A stretch of 64,000 nt of DNA, from contig NZ_AP031573.1 of the NCBI RefSeq assembly GCF_041154745.1, forward strand, positions 558,001 through 622,000, given 5' to 3'. Positions 14,829 to 24,548 of the stretch are shown in pieces (positions within the stretch are counted from its first letter, which is position 1; every line of letters begins with the position of its first letter). The DNA is from Flavobacterium sp. CFS9. Lineage in GTDB: Bacteria; Bacteroidota; Bacteroidia; Flavobacteriales; Flavobacteriaceae. The position numbers and the translations under genes are program-made. Below the pieces are notes generated by a model, which saw nothing but the letters and a program-made list of their open reading frames with translations, was not told the DNA's origin and made no database searches.

Positions 14829-15377
14829 TTAGTTTAAATTAGACACAATATCTTTTTCCAAAACTTCAACGGCTTCTTTCCAGTTGTTTACTCGTAAATG
14901 ATGCGTTTGATTAACATTATGAAATGCCGTAAACATGATCGGTTTTCCCATGCAATGATCTAAATTCTTTCTGTGATCATCAATCATATAATCGGTATTG
15001 ATAATTCGCTTGCTGCCACATAAAATGATATTTTCCCATGTGATAAAAGGAAAATGCTCTGCCAGCCAGGCTACTTTTTCAGCCAGTGAAACCGGGAATT
15101 CTGTTGCAGCAGAAACAATAAATATTTCGAAATTTTCCTGTAATCGGCGTAAACTTTCAACTGCGTCGGGTATTACCGGAAGATTTCTGAAAAAATGATC
15201 TGCATTTAAAACGCTACGCAAAAGTACTCTATCCCTAAAAGCTTCTTCTTCGCTTAATCCCTGAATACTCTCTTTTGAAAGTGTAGCTCCACTCTCTTCG
15301 TTATAGTGTTTTATTAAATGTGCTTCAATGTCGGCGAGTACGCCATCCATGTCTATGGCAATAGTTTTCTTTTTCAT
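14829..15377 (-). CDS. 5'(3')-deoxyribonucleotidase-like HAD hydrolase
   Basis: This is a 182-residue cytosolic phosphatase of the NT5C-type HAD group, which removes phosphate from (deoxy)nucleoside monophosphates. Motif I is IAIDMDGVLADIEAH, with the nucleophile Asp and acid/base Asp of DxDGV. A motif II Ser is in IFIVSAATEFP, and motif IV is DYMIDDHRKNLD. The ATG at 15377 was chosen because it lies just before the catalytic strand. A longer frame to 15416 would run into the operator repeats. It diverges from the DeoR-family gene across an 84-bp region full of TTGCAA sites, so it is a likely target of that regulator. Confidence 0.82.
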   Translation of the reverse strand: MKKKTIAIDMDGVLADIEAHLIKHYNEESGATLSKESIQGLSEEEAFRDRVLLRSVLNADHFFRNLPVIPDAVESLRRLQENFEIFIVSAATEFPVSLAEKVAWLAEHFPFITWENIILCGSKRIINTDYMIDDHRKNLDHCMGKPIMFTAFHNVNQTHHLRVNNWKEAVEVLEKDIVSNLN

Positions 15378-15406
15378 CTTGATTAATTTTGCAACAAATT
15401 TACGCA

Positions 15407-15450
15407 AATATTGCAAAATATTGCAATATTAACTTATTTTTGCAATATAA
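15407..15450. promoter_or_regulatory. TTGCAA operator cluster between nucleotidase and DeoR regulator
   Basis: AATATTGCAA (15407-15416), the perfect 14-bp palindrome AATATTGCAATATT (15417-15430) and TTGCAATATAA (15440-15450) share the core TTGCAA, with centres 10 and 19 bp apart. Placement in the divergent promoter suggests binding by the DeoR-type regulator. Confidence 0.6.
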
Positions 15451-15461
15451 ATTTGCACGAT

Positions 15462-16211
15462 ATGAAAAAAGAGCAACGCCAAAAAGTAATTTTAGAATAC
15501 CTGTCAAAAGAACATCGACTTACTTTACAAGAACTTAGCGTCTATTTGAATGTTTCTGAAGACACGATAAGACGCGATGTAAAAGAACTTTCAGATCAGG
15601 GATTATTAAAGGCTGTTCGCGGAGGCGCAGTTGCTCCCTCTCCAATTCCGCTGCATTTTAGAAACAGGGAGAAACACGACCTTGAAAACAAAAAGATAAT
15701 AGCCGAAAAAGCAATCTCGTATCTAAAAGACGGACAGGTTGTTTTTATCGATGGCGGAACCACTTCTTTAGCTTTAGTCGCCAATTTTCCATATGATTTA
15801 AAGATAACGGTTATTACCAACAGTTTTCCCGTAGCGGCCCTAATCGAAGATTTACCCAATATCGAATTGATTTTTGCAGGAGGAAGAATGTGCAAAACTT
15901 CTTTTGCTACCGCCAGTATTGAGACGATTGATTTTTTCCGAAATTTCAGAGCTGACATTTGTATTCTCGGTCTTTGCAGTATTCATCACGAACGCGGTGT
16001 TACGGGGGTATTACACGATGATTCTCAAATAAAAAGAAACATGATTCAACACTCCAATTTTGTTATCGCTCTGGGCTCTATTGAAAAAGTAGGAACTGCC
16101 GAATCTTATTTTGTTTGTCCGATTAAAGATATTGACGTACTGGTGACCAATATTGATCCGAAGGATGAAACTTTAAAACCGTATCAAAATGCAGGAGTGA
16201 TTCTTGTTTAA
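15462..16211 (+). CDS. DeoR-family transcriptional regulator
   Basis: This is a 249-residue repressor-type protein. Residues 1-60 are the DeoR helix-turn-helix (RQKVILEYLSKEHRLTLQEL, then VSEDTIRRDVKELSDQGLLK and the RGGAV hinge). The rest is a DeoRC sugar-phosphate sensing domain (IDGGTTSLALVANF, VITNSFPVAALI, FAGGRMCKTSFA). Such regulators usually respond to a phosphorylated sugar or nucleoside intermediate. The ATG at 15462 was chosen because the longer frame from 15411 would be coding through the operator. The divergent nucleotidase is the only obvious partner. The ligand is unknown. Confidence 0.88.
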   Translation: MKKEQRQKVILEYLSKEHRLTLQELSVYLNVSEDTIRRDVKELSDQGLLKAVRGGAVAPSPIPLHFRNREKHDLENKKIIAEKAISYLKDGQVVFIDGGTTSLALVANFPYDLKITVITNSFPVAALIEDLPNIELIFAGGRMCKTSFATASIETIDFFRNFRADICILGLCSIHHERGVTGVLHDDSQIKRNMIQHSNFVIALGSIEKVGTAESYFVCPIKDIDVLVTNIDPKDETLKPYQNAGVILV

Positions 16212-16381
16212 AAACTTTTGGTTTCACTATGTGTTATAATATCAGAATTGTAAAACTAAAAGTGCATCTTTATTTCTGCATCTTACTATAAAATTTGCCT
16301 TACTATTTTTCATAACTTTACAACTGTCAATAAATTAATCCTAAAAATACATTTACTAGTTGAGAATTAAACGTCAGTAAA

Positions 16382-17191
16382 ATGCAATTCCAATATTTTT
16401 TGCCATCAGAAATTCTGAAGCCTTATATCAAACATTACTATATTTTTGAATCAGATTCGGATAAGGAATTTGAAGATACGGTATTTCCCAGTGGCGAAAT
16501 GGAAATTATTTTCAATCTGGGCGATGGTATTTGGGAATCATTGGTTGACCAGACTTTCTACAAAACCCCAAAAATTGAATTATGGGGACAGATCACCAAA
16601 CCTCTTGCTATAAAATCAAAGGGCAAACATACGATGTTAGGCATTCGGTTTTATACGCACACAGCAGCTTATTTTTTTAAGGATGAAATCGGAATATTCA
16701 ACAATCAGATTTTCGATCTGGAGGATATCATTGGTAATCCCATAAAAAATTTACACGAGCAGTTATTAGAAACTTCCGATATTAAAAAAAGAATCGAACT
16801 GATCGAAACATTCCTGATTCAAAAAATCATAACAAACGATAAAAGATCGGATAAGATTGAAAAAGTAGCTCACATCTTATCCAGTTTGCTCAACGACCCG
16901 ACCGAAAGCAATATCAACAGTATTTCAGTAAAATATGGTATAACGCCCCGCTATCTTCATAAACTAGTCTTTCAGCACACGGGACTCGCTCCAAAAGCAT
17001 TCAACAAAATCAAACGCTTTCAACATAGCTTAAAGCTCATTCACGATACCGAACAGCCTTTTACTTCTATTGCTTATGATTCCGGTTATTTTGATCAGTC
17101 CCATTTTATAAGAGATTTTAAATCCTTCACAGGGACTACACCTACTTCCTATTTAGAGAATCAGTTCCCAATCAACCAATTAATTATCTAG
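16382..17191 (+). CDS. AraC-family transcriptional regulator
   Basis: This is a 269-residue protein. The N-terminal 130 residues form a sensor-type domain common in Bacteroidota AraC proteins (YFLPSEILKPYIKHYYIFE, VFPSGEMEIIFNLGD). The C-terminal 100 residues hold two helix-turn-helices. The second is well conserved (FTSIAYDSGYFDQSHFIRDF), ending KSFTGTTPTSYL. It stands alone; the next gene is 170 bp downstream in the same direction and is not obviously linked. The inducer is unknown. Confidence 0.88.
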   Translation: MQFQYFLPSEILKPYIKHYYIFESDSDKEFEDTVFPSGEMEIIFNLGDGIWESLVDQTFYKTPKIELWGQITKPLAIKSKGKHTMLGIRFYTHTAAYFFKDEIGIFNNQIFDLEDIIGNPIKNLHEQLLETSDIKKRIELIETFLIQKIITNDKRSDKIEKVAHILSSLLNDPTESNINSISVKYGITPRYLHKLVFQHTGLAPKAFNKIKRFQHSLKLIHDTEQPFTSIAYDSGYFDQSHFIRDFKSFTGTTPTSYLENQFPINQLII

Positions 17192-17232
17192 AGATAATAC
17201 GCCGCATTTATACAATTATTTCACAATACTAC

Positions 17233-17270
17233 TCCTCAGTACCTTAGCCACTAAGAACCTTAGTCCCTTA
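17233..17270. repeat. degenerate CTTAG-type intergenic repeat
   Basis: TACCTTAGCCACTAAGAACC, followed by TTAG, resembles the CTTAGCAACTTAGAACCTTA repeats at 40657-40738, 52332-52376 and 53463-53507. Confidence 0.4.
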
Positions 17271-17361
17271 ATTAAAACTTCTGTTCCGATTTGTACAATT
17301 CAGACGTTTTTACTCTGACTATCTTTGACAAAAATAATAGTCAATCTAAAAACTTTTTAAC

Positions 17362-17919
17362 ATGAATTCTTATATTAGTACATCAGAATTGAATCCAAAA
17401 TCAACTTTTTTCTTAGTACGTTTTTATAACGTATTTTTTAATCGAAATCTCATTTATCTGACATTCAAATTCATTGCAATTGTCCTATTGCTTTCTGGCT
17501 GTAATTCGTCTTCAAAAAATAAAATAGCCGATTTAAGCGAAGCTAAAAAAGCAATACAGGAAAGCAATGCCATTTATTTTGATTCTTTTAAAAACAATGA
17601 TCCTGACATATTCATAGACCGATATGCTGATGATGCCTCTATTTTACTCCCAAATGCTCCGCAAATTTATGGAAAAGAAGGTGCTGCCAAATTTTTCAGA
17701 AAAGCCTACGATGAATATGGTTTAAGAGGCGGAAAGTTTATCACCACGGCTGTCTATGGTGATGGCGTAGAATATGTTACCGAAGAAGGTTTGTGGCAAT
17801 CGTTAAACGCAAAAGGGGAATTAATGGATGATGGAAAATTTTTGGTTCTCTGGAAGAAAACTTCAAAAGGCTGGAAAATGTTCAGAGATTCGTTTAGCAG
17901 TAATCGTGAGGCTAAATAA
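17362..17919 (+). CDS. SnoaL/DUF4440-like lipoprotein
   Basis: This is a 185-residue protein. A long N-terminus leads to a lipoprotein signal ending LLLSGC (about residue 47), so a start further inside the frame is possible, but no clear ATG fits better. The mature part is an NTF2-like fold of the DUF4440/SnoaL kind: KAIQESNAIYFDSFKNND, DRYADDASILLPNAP and WKKTSKGWKMFRDSFSSN. These domains occur in isomerases, in ketosteroid-binding proteins and in stress proteins of unknown substrate. It is followed by a strong bidirectional terminator. Confidence 0.7.
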   Translation: MNSYISTSELNPKSTFFLVRFYNVFFNRNLIYLTFKFIAIVLLLSGCNSSSKNKIADLSEAKKAIQESNAIYFDSFKNNDPDIFIDRYADDASILLPNAPQIYGKEGAAKFFRKAYDEYGLRGGKFITTAVYGDGVEYVTEEGLWQSLNAKGELMDDGKFLVLWKKTSKGWKMFRDSFSSNREAK

Positions 17920-17955
17920 ATCAATAGCTTTCAAATTCCTTTTACCAGCAATTAA

Positions 17956-17992
17956 AAAAGCCTTTCAAGATTTAAAATCCTGAAAGGCTTTT
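17956..17992. terminator. bidirectional intrinsic terminator
   Basis: AAAAGCCTTTCA (17956-17967) pairs perfectly with TGAAAGGCTTTT (17981-17992). It lies between the converging DUF4440-like gene and the efflux operon. Confidence 0.9.
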
Positions 17993-18014
17993 GTCTACAA
18001 ATTAAAAAGCAATA

Positions 18015-19463
18015 TTATTTCCAACCTCCGCCTAAGTCTCTGTAAACATGGACTGCAGCATTCAATTGTTCTTTTTTAGTATCTACCAATTCCAGTTTTG
18101 CTTCTAATGCATCTCGTTGTGTCATTAAAACTTCAAAATAATCTACTCTGGCTGATTTGAACAAGTCGTTAGAGACGTCTATTGAAGTATTCAGAGCATC
18201 TACCTGTTGCGATTTAAGATCATAACCTTTTTGCAGGTTTTCGATTTTCGAAAGTTGGTTAGACACTTCTAAATAAGCGTTCAAAATGGTACGATCGTAA
18301 TTGTACAAAGCCTGAAGCTGTCTCGCATTCGCGCTGGCGAATTCTGCTTTAATGGCATTTCTGTTAATTAAAGGCGCTGCCAAATCTCCGGCTAATGAAT
18401 ACAGAAGTGATTCCGGAAATGTTAACAAATAAGAAGGTTTAAAAGCCTGTACTCCTATCGCAGCCGAAATGTCCAATGAAGGATAGAATTCGGCACGTGC
18501 CACTTTTACATCTAATTTTGAAGCAACTAATTCTAGTTCGGCCTGTTTTACATCAGGACGATTTGCCAGTAATTGAGACGGAATTCCGGAACTCACTGCA
18601 GCCGGTAATAAGCTCAGGAAGTTGTTTGTATTGGTTCTTTTGATTTCCTGCGGATATCTTCCCAATAAAAAGTTGATTTTATTCTCTGTTTCTTTTATTT
18701 GCTGAAGAATTCCAAATTCCAAACTTTTTGAAGTTAAAACCTCTGCTTCAAACTTCTTCACTCCCAGTTCGGTCGCTCTTGCCGCCTGCTTCTGAATTTT
18801 TACAATTTCCAAAGCATTGCTCTGCAATTTGATGGTTTGTTTTACAATGTCCAATTGGGTATCCAAAGCCAGTAATTCATAATAAGAATCAGCTACTTCG
18901 GCAATAAGATTCGTAATTACAAAGTTCTTCCCTTCAACCGTCGCTAAATATCGATTTAAAGCTGCTTTTTTAGAATTGCGCAGTTTTTTCCAGATGTCTA
19001 CTTCCCAGTTTGCATAAGCTGAAATCGTAAAATCACCCAACGGATCCGGTGTCTTTATACCCGGTTTAATGTCTGTATTGGCATCACCTGCACCCTGACT
19101 GGTGTAACGACCTACTTTCTCTACCCCTGCTCCGGCGCGAACACCAACGGTTGGTAATAGAAGTCCTTTTTTTACACGAATGTCATTTCTTGCAATTTCG
19201 ATTTCCTGCAAAGTAATGTTTAATTCCTGATTGTTCTTAAGTGCAACATCAATTAACTCTACCAGATTCTGATCTTTAAAGTAATCTTTCCATGCTAATG
19301 TTGCCGTATTGTTGTTTGCATCCTGAACCTGAGTTGTTGTACCAAATGACTCAGGAACCGGCGTACTTGTTGTTGAAGTCTCAGGAGCAGGGGCTTTACA
19401 CCCTGCAACCATGAGACATGCACTCAACGCAATGCTATATTGATATGATTTGAATTTATACAT
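18015..19463 (-). CDS. outer-membrane efflux lipoprotein, TolC/NodT family
   Basis: This is the outer-membrane channel of a tripartite RND pump, 482 residues. A lipoprotein signal ends CLMVAGC. Two internally similar halves of long helices follow, typical of OEP/TolC proteins (ELNITLQEIEIARNDIRVKKG, LANRPDVKQAELELVASKLD, AEFYPSLDI). The ATG at 19463 is preferred; the longer reading to 19475 needs a TTG. The start overlaps the end of the RND gene by 8 bp, showing translational coupling. It is the third gene of the operon, after the adaptor and the pump. Confidence 0.9.
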   Translation of the reverse strand: MYKFKSYQYSIALSACLMVAGCKAPAPETSTTSTPVPESFGTTTQVQDANNNTATLAWKDYFKDQNLVELIDVALKNNQELNITLQEIEIARNDIRVKKGLLLPTVGVRAGAGVEKVGRYTSQGAGDANTDIKPGIKTPDPLGDFTISAYANWEVDIWKKLRNSKKAALNRYLATVEGKNFVITNLIAEVADSYYELLALDTQLDIVKQTIKLQSNALEIVKIQKQAARATELGVKKFEAEVLTSKSLEFGILQQIKETENKINFLLGRYPQEIKRTNTNNFLSLLPAAVSSGIPSQLLANRPDVKQAELELVASKLDVKVARAEFYPSLDISAAIGVQAFKPSYLLTFPESLLYSLAGDLAAPLINRNAIKAEFASANARQLQALYNYDRTILNAYLEVSNQLSKIENLQKGYDLKSQQVDALNTSIDVSNDLFKSARVDYFEVLMTQRDALEAKLELVDTKKEQLNAAVHVYRDLGGGWK

Positions 19464-22400
19464 GATTGTTATCAATTTCTTCTGTTAATGGATTCTCTTC
19501 TTCATGTTTCACTAATTTGTATCTCTCTGCTATTTTTCCAAAGATGTAATACAAACCAGGAATCAAAAACACTCCGCAAATCGTTCCGATAAGCATACCT
19601 CCTGCCGCAGCAGTACCAATCGTACGGTTACCAATTTTTCCGGGGCCGGTAGCAAATGCAAGCGGTAATAAACCTGCAATAAAAGCAAACGAAGTCATCA
19701 GGATTGGACGAAACCTTGCTTTGGCTCCTTCCATTGCTGCTTCCAGAACTGATTTACCTGCGGCATGTCGCTGGATTGCAAACTCTACAATCAACACGGC
19801 ATTTTTACCCAATAAACCGATAAGCATTACCATCGCTACCTGTGCATAAATGTTGTTCTCTAATCCCGTAAATTTCAGTAAAAGGAAAGCTCCAAAAATA
19901 CCTGCCGGTAAAGAAAGAATTACAGATAATGGTAAAATGAAACTCTCGTATTGAGCTGCCAGAACCAGATACACGAATCCTAAACAGATCAGAAATACCC
20001 AGATTGCCTGGTTCCCCTGTGCCACCTCATCGGCAGAAATACCTGCCCAGTCGATGTCATATCCTCTGGGTAATTTTTTGGCGGCAACTTCCTGAACAAT
20101 TTTAATTGCTGTACCTGAACTATAACCCGCTGCAGCAGATCCACTAATTTGGGTGGAAGTGTACATATTATGTCGGGTAATCTCAGAAAGTCCGTACACC
20201 TTTTCAAGTCTCATGAAAGCTGAATAAGGTACCATTTCATCGCGATTGTTTTTTACATACAATTTTAAGATATCATCCGGCTGCGCACGATATTCCGGAG
20301 AAGCCTGAACAATTACTTTGTAGTTAATTCCGAATTTAATAAAACTAATTTCGTAGTTACTTCCCACAAGAGTTGACAAAGTATTCATGGCGTTTTCGAT
20401 AGAAACTCCTTTTTGCTGTGCTAAATCATTGTCGACTTTCATCATGTATTGAGGGAAACTCGAGCTGTAGAAACTAAACACGTTAGACAATTCCGGATGT
20501 TTGTTCAATTCAGCAACAAAGTCGTTATTAACCTGTTCCATTTTTTTGTAGTCTCCGGAACCTGTTTTGTCCAATAAACGAAGCTCAAATCCTCCGGCAG
20601 CACCATATCCAGGTACAGCGGGCGGTTGGAAAAATTCGATATTAGCTCCTGCAATATCTTTACACTTTTCCTCCATTTCATGCATGATCTCCAAAACAGA
20701 TTCTTTTCGTTCGCTCCAGTCCTTAAGGTTAACCAAACAAGTTCCTGAGTTTGCTCCTGTACCTTCAGAAAGAATTTCGTAACCTGCCAAAGAAGAAACT
20801 GATTTTACTCCATCCATTCCTTCAGCAATTTTTTGAACTCGCTCTGCAATATTATTCGTTCTTTCTAATGAAGATCCCGGAGGTGTCTGAATTACAGCAT
20901 AGAACATTCCCTGATCCTCATTCGGAATAAATCCGGAAGGAACTGTGCTGCTCACCAACCATGTTCCGGCACAAAATCCCAACAAAGCAATTATAGTAAC
21001 GGCTCTTCTGTTTACGATTTTACCTAATACATTTTGATATTTCCCCTGAGCCAGATTAAACTTATTATTAAAACCATCTATAAAAACATTAATTGGTGTT
21101 TTCTTTTTAGGTAAGGCATGATTATTTTTCAACATCATGGCACAAAGCGCCGGTGTTAAGGTTAGCGCCACAATACCTGAAAGTATAATCGCTGTTGCCA
21201 TAGTAACCGAGAACTGTCTGTAAAACACCCCAACAGGACCGGACATGAATGCCACCGGAATAAATACCGCCGCCATCAGGAATGTAATTGCTATAATTGC
21301 TCCTGCAATTTCATGCATCGCTTTTTTAGTCGCTTTAAAAGGCGACAGATGTTCTTCTTCCATCTTGGCGTGAACAGCTTCGATAACAACGATCGCATCA
21401 TCGACGACGACCCCAATGGCCAATACTAAAGCGAACAAAGTAATTAAGTTCAATGAAATATCTAAGAAAGTCATGAACACGAAGGTTCCAATCAGCGATA
21501 CCGGTACTGCAATTGCCGGAATAACTGTCGAACGCCAGTCTCCCAAGAAAAGAAATACCACTAGTCCTACCAAAATAAAAGCTTCCACCAGAGTGTGAAT
21601 TACTTTCTCGATAGAGGCGTCCAAAAATTTAGAAACGTCATATGAAATTTCATAATCCATTCCTTTTGGAAATTTTTGCTTGATTTTTTCCAATTTCGCT
21701 TTTACTTCCTCAATAACCTGATTGGCATTACTTCCAAAAGATTGTTTCAATACAATCGCCGCAGAAGGCCTGCCATTTAAGTTCGAGTAAATATCATACA
21801 TCGAACTTCCGAATTCAATATTCGCAATATCTTTTAAACGTAAAAGTTCTCCGTTAGCATTAGATTTTACCACAATATTCCCATATTGTTCTTTTGTGGT
21901 AAAACGTCCGGAATATTTCAATACATACTCAAATGCCTGAGAACGTTTACCGGAACTTTCACCTGTTTTACCTGGAGAAGCCTCCAAACTTTGACTTGAC
22001 AATGCTTCCATTACCTCATCGGCAGAGATTTTGTAAGCCAGCATACGATCCGGTTTCAGCCAGATACGCATAGCATATTCACGAGTACCCAGGATATCTC
22101 CGGAACCAATACCATTTACCCTTTTCAATTCTGAAAGTACGTTGATATCAGCATAGTTGTACAAGAATTTCATGTCGGTATTTTTATCTGTACTGTAAAG
22201 ATTCACGTACATTAACATACTCGGCACTTCTCGTGTAATTTTAATCCCCTCTCTAATAACCAAGGGAGGTAATTTATTGGTAACCGAAGCTACACGGTTC
22301 TGAACATTAACCGCGGCCTGATTGGGATCTGTTCCTAAGTTAAAAACTACTTTTATAGTCGCTTCCCCATCATTTCCGGCATCAGAAGACATGTATTTCA

Positions 22401-22623
22401 TTCCCGGAACTCCATTTAAAGCTCTCTCTAAAGGAATAATAACCGCCTTGATCATCAATTCACCGTTGGATCCCGGATAATCTGCAGTAACATTCACCAT
22501 TGGTGGTGAGATTGTAGGGAATTGCGTGATAGGTAAATTCAATACCGACAATACTCCTAAAAAGACAATTATAAGCGATATCACTATCGACAGTACAGGT
22601 CTTTGAATAAATTTATTAAACAT
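19456..22623 (-). CDS. RND multidrug efflux transporter, HAE1 (AcrB) family
   Basis: This is a 1055-residue inner-membrane proton-driven pump, the full AcrB-type length. Visible landmarks are the N-terminal helix with RPVLSIVISLIIVFLGVLS, then PGSNGE, and the TM4 proton-relay pair DD in IGVVVDDAIVVIEA. The second half repeats the fold and ends with KFTGLENNIYAQVAMVMLIG, then GLLGKNAVLIVEFA and ARFRPILMTSFAFIAGLLPL. It should export hydrophobic drugs or detergents, but the substrate cannot be read. It lies between the adaptor (25 bp upstream) and the outer-membrane channel (overlapping). No local repressor gene is seen. Confidence 0.95.
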   Translation of the reverse strand: MFNKFIQRPVLSIVISLIIVFLGVLSVLNLPITQFPTISPPMVNVTADYPGSNGELMIKAVIIPLERALNGVPGMKYMSSDAGNDGEATIKVVFNLGTDPNQAAVNVQNRVASVTNKLPPLVIREGIKITREVPSMLMYVNLYSTDKNTDMKFLYNYADINVLSELKRVNGIGSGDILGTREYAMRIWLKPDRMLAYKISADEVMEALSSQSLEASPGKTGESSGKRSQAFEYVLKYSGRFTTKEQYGNIVVKSNANGELLRLKDIANIEFGSSMYDIYSNLNGRPSAAIVLKQSFGSNANQVIEEVKAKLEKIKQKFPKGMDYEISYDVSKFLDASIEKVIHTLVEAFILVGLVVFLFLGDWRSTVIPAIAVPVSLIGTFVFMTFLDISLNLITLFALVLAIGVVVDDAIVVIEAVHAKMEEEHLSPFKATKKAMHEIAGAIIAITFLMAAVFIPVAFMSGPVGVFYRQFSVTMATAIILSGIVALTLTPALCAMMLKNNHALPKKKTPINVFIDGFNNKFNLAQGKYQNVLGKIVNRRAVTIIALLGFCAGTWLVSSTVPSGFIPNEDQGMFYAVIQTPPGSSLERTNNIAERVQKIAEGMDGVKSVSSLAGYEILSEGTGANSGTCLVNLKDWSERKESVLEIMHEMEEKCKDIAGANIEFFQPPAVPGYGAAGGFELRLLDKTGSGDYKKMEQVNNDFVAELNKHPELSNVFSFYSSSFPQYMMKVDNDLAQQKGVSIENAMNTLSTLVGSNYEISFIKFGINYKVIVQASPEYRAQPDDILKLYVKNNRDEMVPYSAFMRLEKVYGLSEITRHNMYTSTQISGSAAAGYSSGTAIKIVQEVAAKKLPRGYDIDWAGISADEVAQGNQAIWVFLICLGFVYLVLAAQYESFILPLSVILSLPAGIFGAFLLLKFTGLENNIYAQVAMVMLIGLLGKNAVLIVEFAIQRHAAGKSVLEAAMEGAKARFRPILMTSFAFIAGLLPLAFATGPGKIGNRTIGTAAAGGMLIGTICGVFLIPGLYYIFGKIAERYKLVKHEEENPLTEEIDNNHV

Positions 22624-22648
22624 TCTTACCGTTTTTTAATGATTAAAC

Positions 22649-23731
22649 CTATTCTGCTTTTAAGCGTAAATTGTTCATTACCGCTTTAGGAGACTGGAAT
22701 TCATATTTGATTTTGTCGTTCTCTTTTACTTTCTGAACTCCTTCAAGTAAAATTTTATCAGTATCGGAAAGTCCGGTTCTGATCACGTACAAATCAGGGA
22801 TTTCGCCTGTTATGGTGATTTCTCTTGAATTTACTTTATTGTTTTTATCGATCACAAAAACATATTTTTTATCCTGAATTTCGTAAGTCGCTTTTTGAGG
22901 GATTACGATAGCATTCTTAAGCGGAACAATCATCTGAACCTGCCCTGTTTCTCCATTTCTAAGTAATTTTCCTGAATTAGGGAAACGTGCTCTGAACGCA
23001 ATATTTCCGGTTTCATTATTAAATTCACTTTCAATAACTTCTACATTTCCTTTTTCTTTAAAAGTCTCACCATTTGCCAAAACCAGACTTACTCTGTTGT
23101 CTGCACGGTCCTTTACATCGGTTTGATATTGCAGATATTCCGGTTCTGAAACATTGAAATAAGCAAACATCTGACTGTTGTCTGAAAGACTCGTCATCAA
23201 TTCACCTTCATCAATAAGACTTCCTAATTTTAATGGAATACGGTCGATCGTTCCGTCAAACGGAGCTCTGATTTCTGTAAATGACAAATGAAGTTTTGCC
23301 AGTGCTACTTCGGCTTTTGCAGATTGCAATTTTGCCTGCGCTACACTTAGTTCGTTTTTAGAAACGATATTTTTATCTGCCAATAATTTGGCATTTTGAA
23401 GTTCTATTTCTACTGATTTTTGTTCAGCCTGCGCTTTTAATAATTCTGCCTGATACATATTTGGCATAATTTTGAACAACAGCTGCCCTTTTTTTACAAA
23501 TTGTCCTTCATCCACAAAGATGTTTTGTAAAAAACCTTTTTCCTGAGCACGGATTTCAATGTTACGTACTGATTTGATTTGTGAAACGTACTGTTTCGTA
23601 AACGAAGTGTCTATTTTTACCGGATTGGTAACAACAAATTTTTCTACTTCTTCTTTTTCTTCTTTTTTAGTTGTACAACTAGTTAGGCACACCAGGGCAA
23701 TTAAGCCTGTGAACAAGATAATTCTTTTCAT
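22649..23731 (-). CDS. RND efflux periplasmic adaptor (membrane fusion protein)
   Basis: This is a 360-residue periplasmic lipoprotein that joins the RND pump and the outer-membrane channel. The signal ends LVCLTSC. Then come the lipoyl halves (RNIEIRAQEKGFLQNIFVDE, GQFVKKGQLLFKIMP), a helical hairpin (ELLKAQAEQKSVEIELQNAK), and the second lipoyl half (EIRAPFDGTIDRIPLKLGSL). The beta-barrel and membrane-proximal domains follow. It is the first gene of the operon. The 170 bp upstream hold its promoter region, with no clear operator. Confidence 0.93.
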   Translation of the reverse strand: MKRIILFTGLIALVCLTSCTTKKEEKEEVEKFVVTNPVKIDTSFTKQYVSQIKSVRNIEIRAQEKGFLQNIFVDEGQFVKKGQLLFKIMPNMYQAELLKAQAEQKSVEIELQNAKLLADKNIVSKNELSVAQAKLQSAKAEVALAKLHLSFTEIRAPFDGTIDRIPLKLGSLIDEGELMTSLSDNSQMFAYFNVSEPEYLQYQTDVKDRADNRVSLVLANGETFKEKGNVEVIESEFNNETGNIAFRARFPNSGKLLRNGETGQVQMIVPLKNAIVIPQKATYEIQDKKYVFVIDKNNKVNSREITITGEIPDLYVIRTGLSDTDKILLEGVQKVKENDKIKYEFQSPKAVMNNLRLKAE

Positions 23732-23904
23732 GATTTTAATGGAAATTAAGCGATTGAGTGCTTGGAATACAGTGATTCCTTTAGATGAAAAAATGCATCA
23801 GGTACCCTTAGTCAGAACTTAACTTTCACATAAGATGAGGTACAAAAAAATACATCAACAATACATGCAGATCACAACTTAGGCAACCGATGTATATTGT
23901 TGAA

Positions 23905-24288
23905 TCAAATTCTTAGTACTCGTTGAGTAATGTAGATAGGATTTGAGTTGCCACAGAATGGCAAGAAGATTTTAAAACGATTGTTATCGTTTGCAGCAGT
24001 CTGACTGGCAAAAGAAAGATACCAACTGTCAAGTAAGCTGTAGTTTGTTGCGAACAAATGGTTTGAAAGACCGCCTTTAAGATCATCACTTCCAAGACCT
24101 TCTTCTTCAGTATCACAGTCGGCATCTTCTATAATAGAACTGCCCTGATCCTGATTGGTGAATTTTACACGGTGTCTTTTCTCAAGATGGTGAGAATGAG
24201 AATCTTTTGGAGTACCCGCATTAAGATATTGCCCTCCGCCAAGCAGAAGCAAATTCATAAATACTAAAAAGACTATTAACTTTCTCAT
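23905..24288 (-). CDS. small secreted protein of unknown function
   Basis: This is a 127-residue protein with an N-terminal signal sequence (LIVFLVFMNLLLLGGGQYLN). A His-rich patch (SHSHHLEKRH), an acidic segment (EDADCDTEEEGLGSDD) and a conserved-looking C-terminus (RFKIFLPFCGNSNPIY) follow. Alternating acidic and His residues could bind metal, but nothing proves it. It stands alone, with 260 bp of AT-rich sequence upstream in which I see no gene. I do not recognise the family. Confidence 0.6.
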   Translation of the reverse strand: MRKLIVFLVFMNLLLLGGGQYLNAGTPKDSHSHHLEKRHRVKFTNQDQGSSIIEDADCDTEEEGLGSDDLKGGLSNHLFATNYSLLDSWYLSFASQTAANDNNRFKIFLPFCGNSNPIYITQRVLRI

Positions 24289-24548
24289 TTGGGTGCGAAA
24301 GTAAGGAAAGTATTGAAAGAAAAAAAGATTTTTTTATAAGCTTTAACATTTAATAAAACACGAAAACGTTTTCAGGGTTTTAACAGACTGAAATTGAAAC
24401 AAAAAGATAGTCTTTCTTGCTTAAAAATTACAAAAAACGGAGTCTGATTGAGAATCAAATTGATAATGTCTCAAAAATCATCAAAAAAGCATAAAAATCG
24501 CAAATATCTGATAATGTATACTTTATTCTTCAAAATTCACTTCAATTT

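Noticed and set aside
23559..23822. 87-codon plus-strand reading frame at the adaptor gene start
   Set aside because: Most of it is antisense to the adaptor gene, and the remainder is promoter region.
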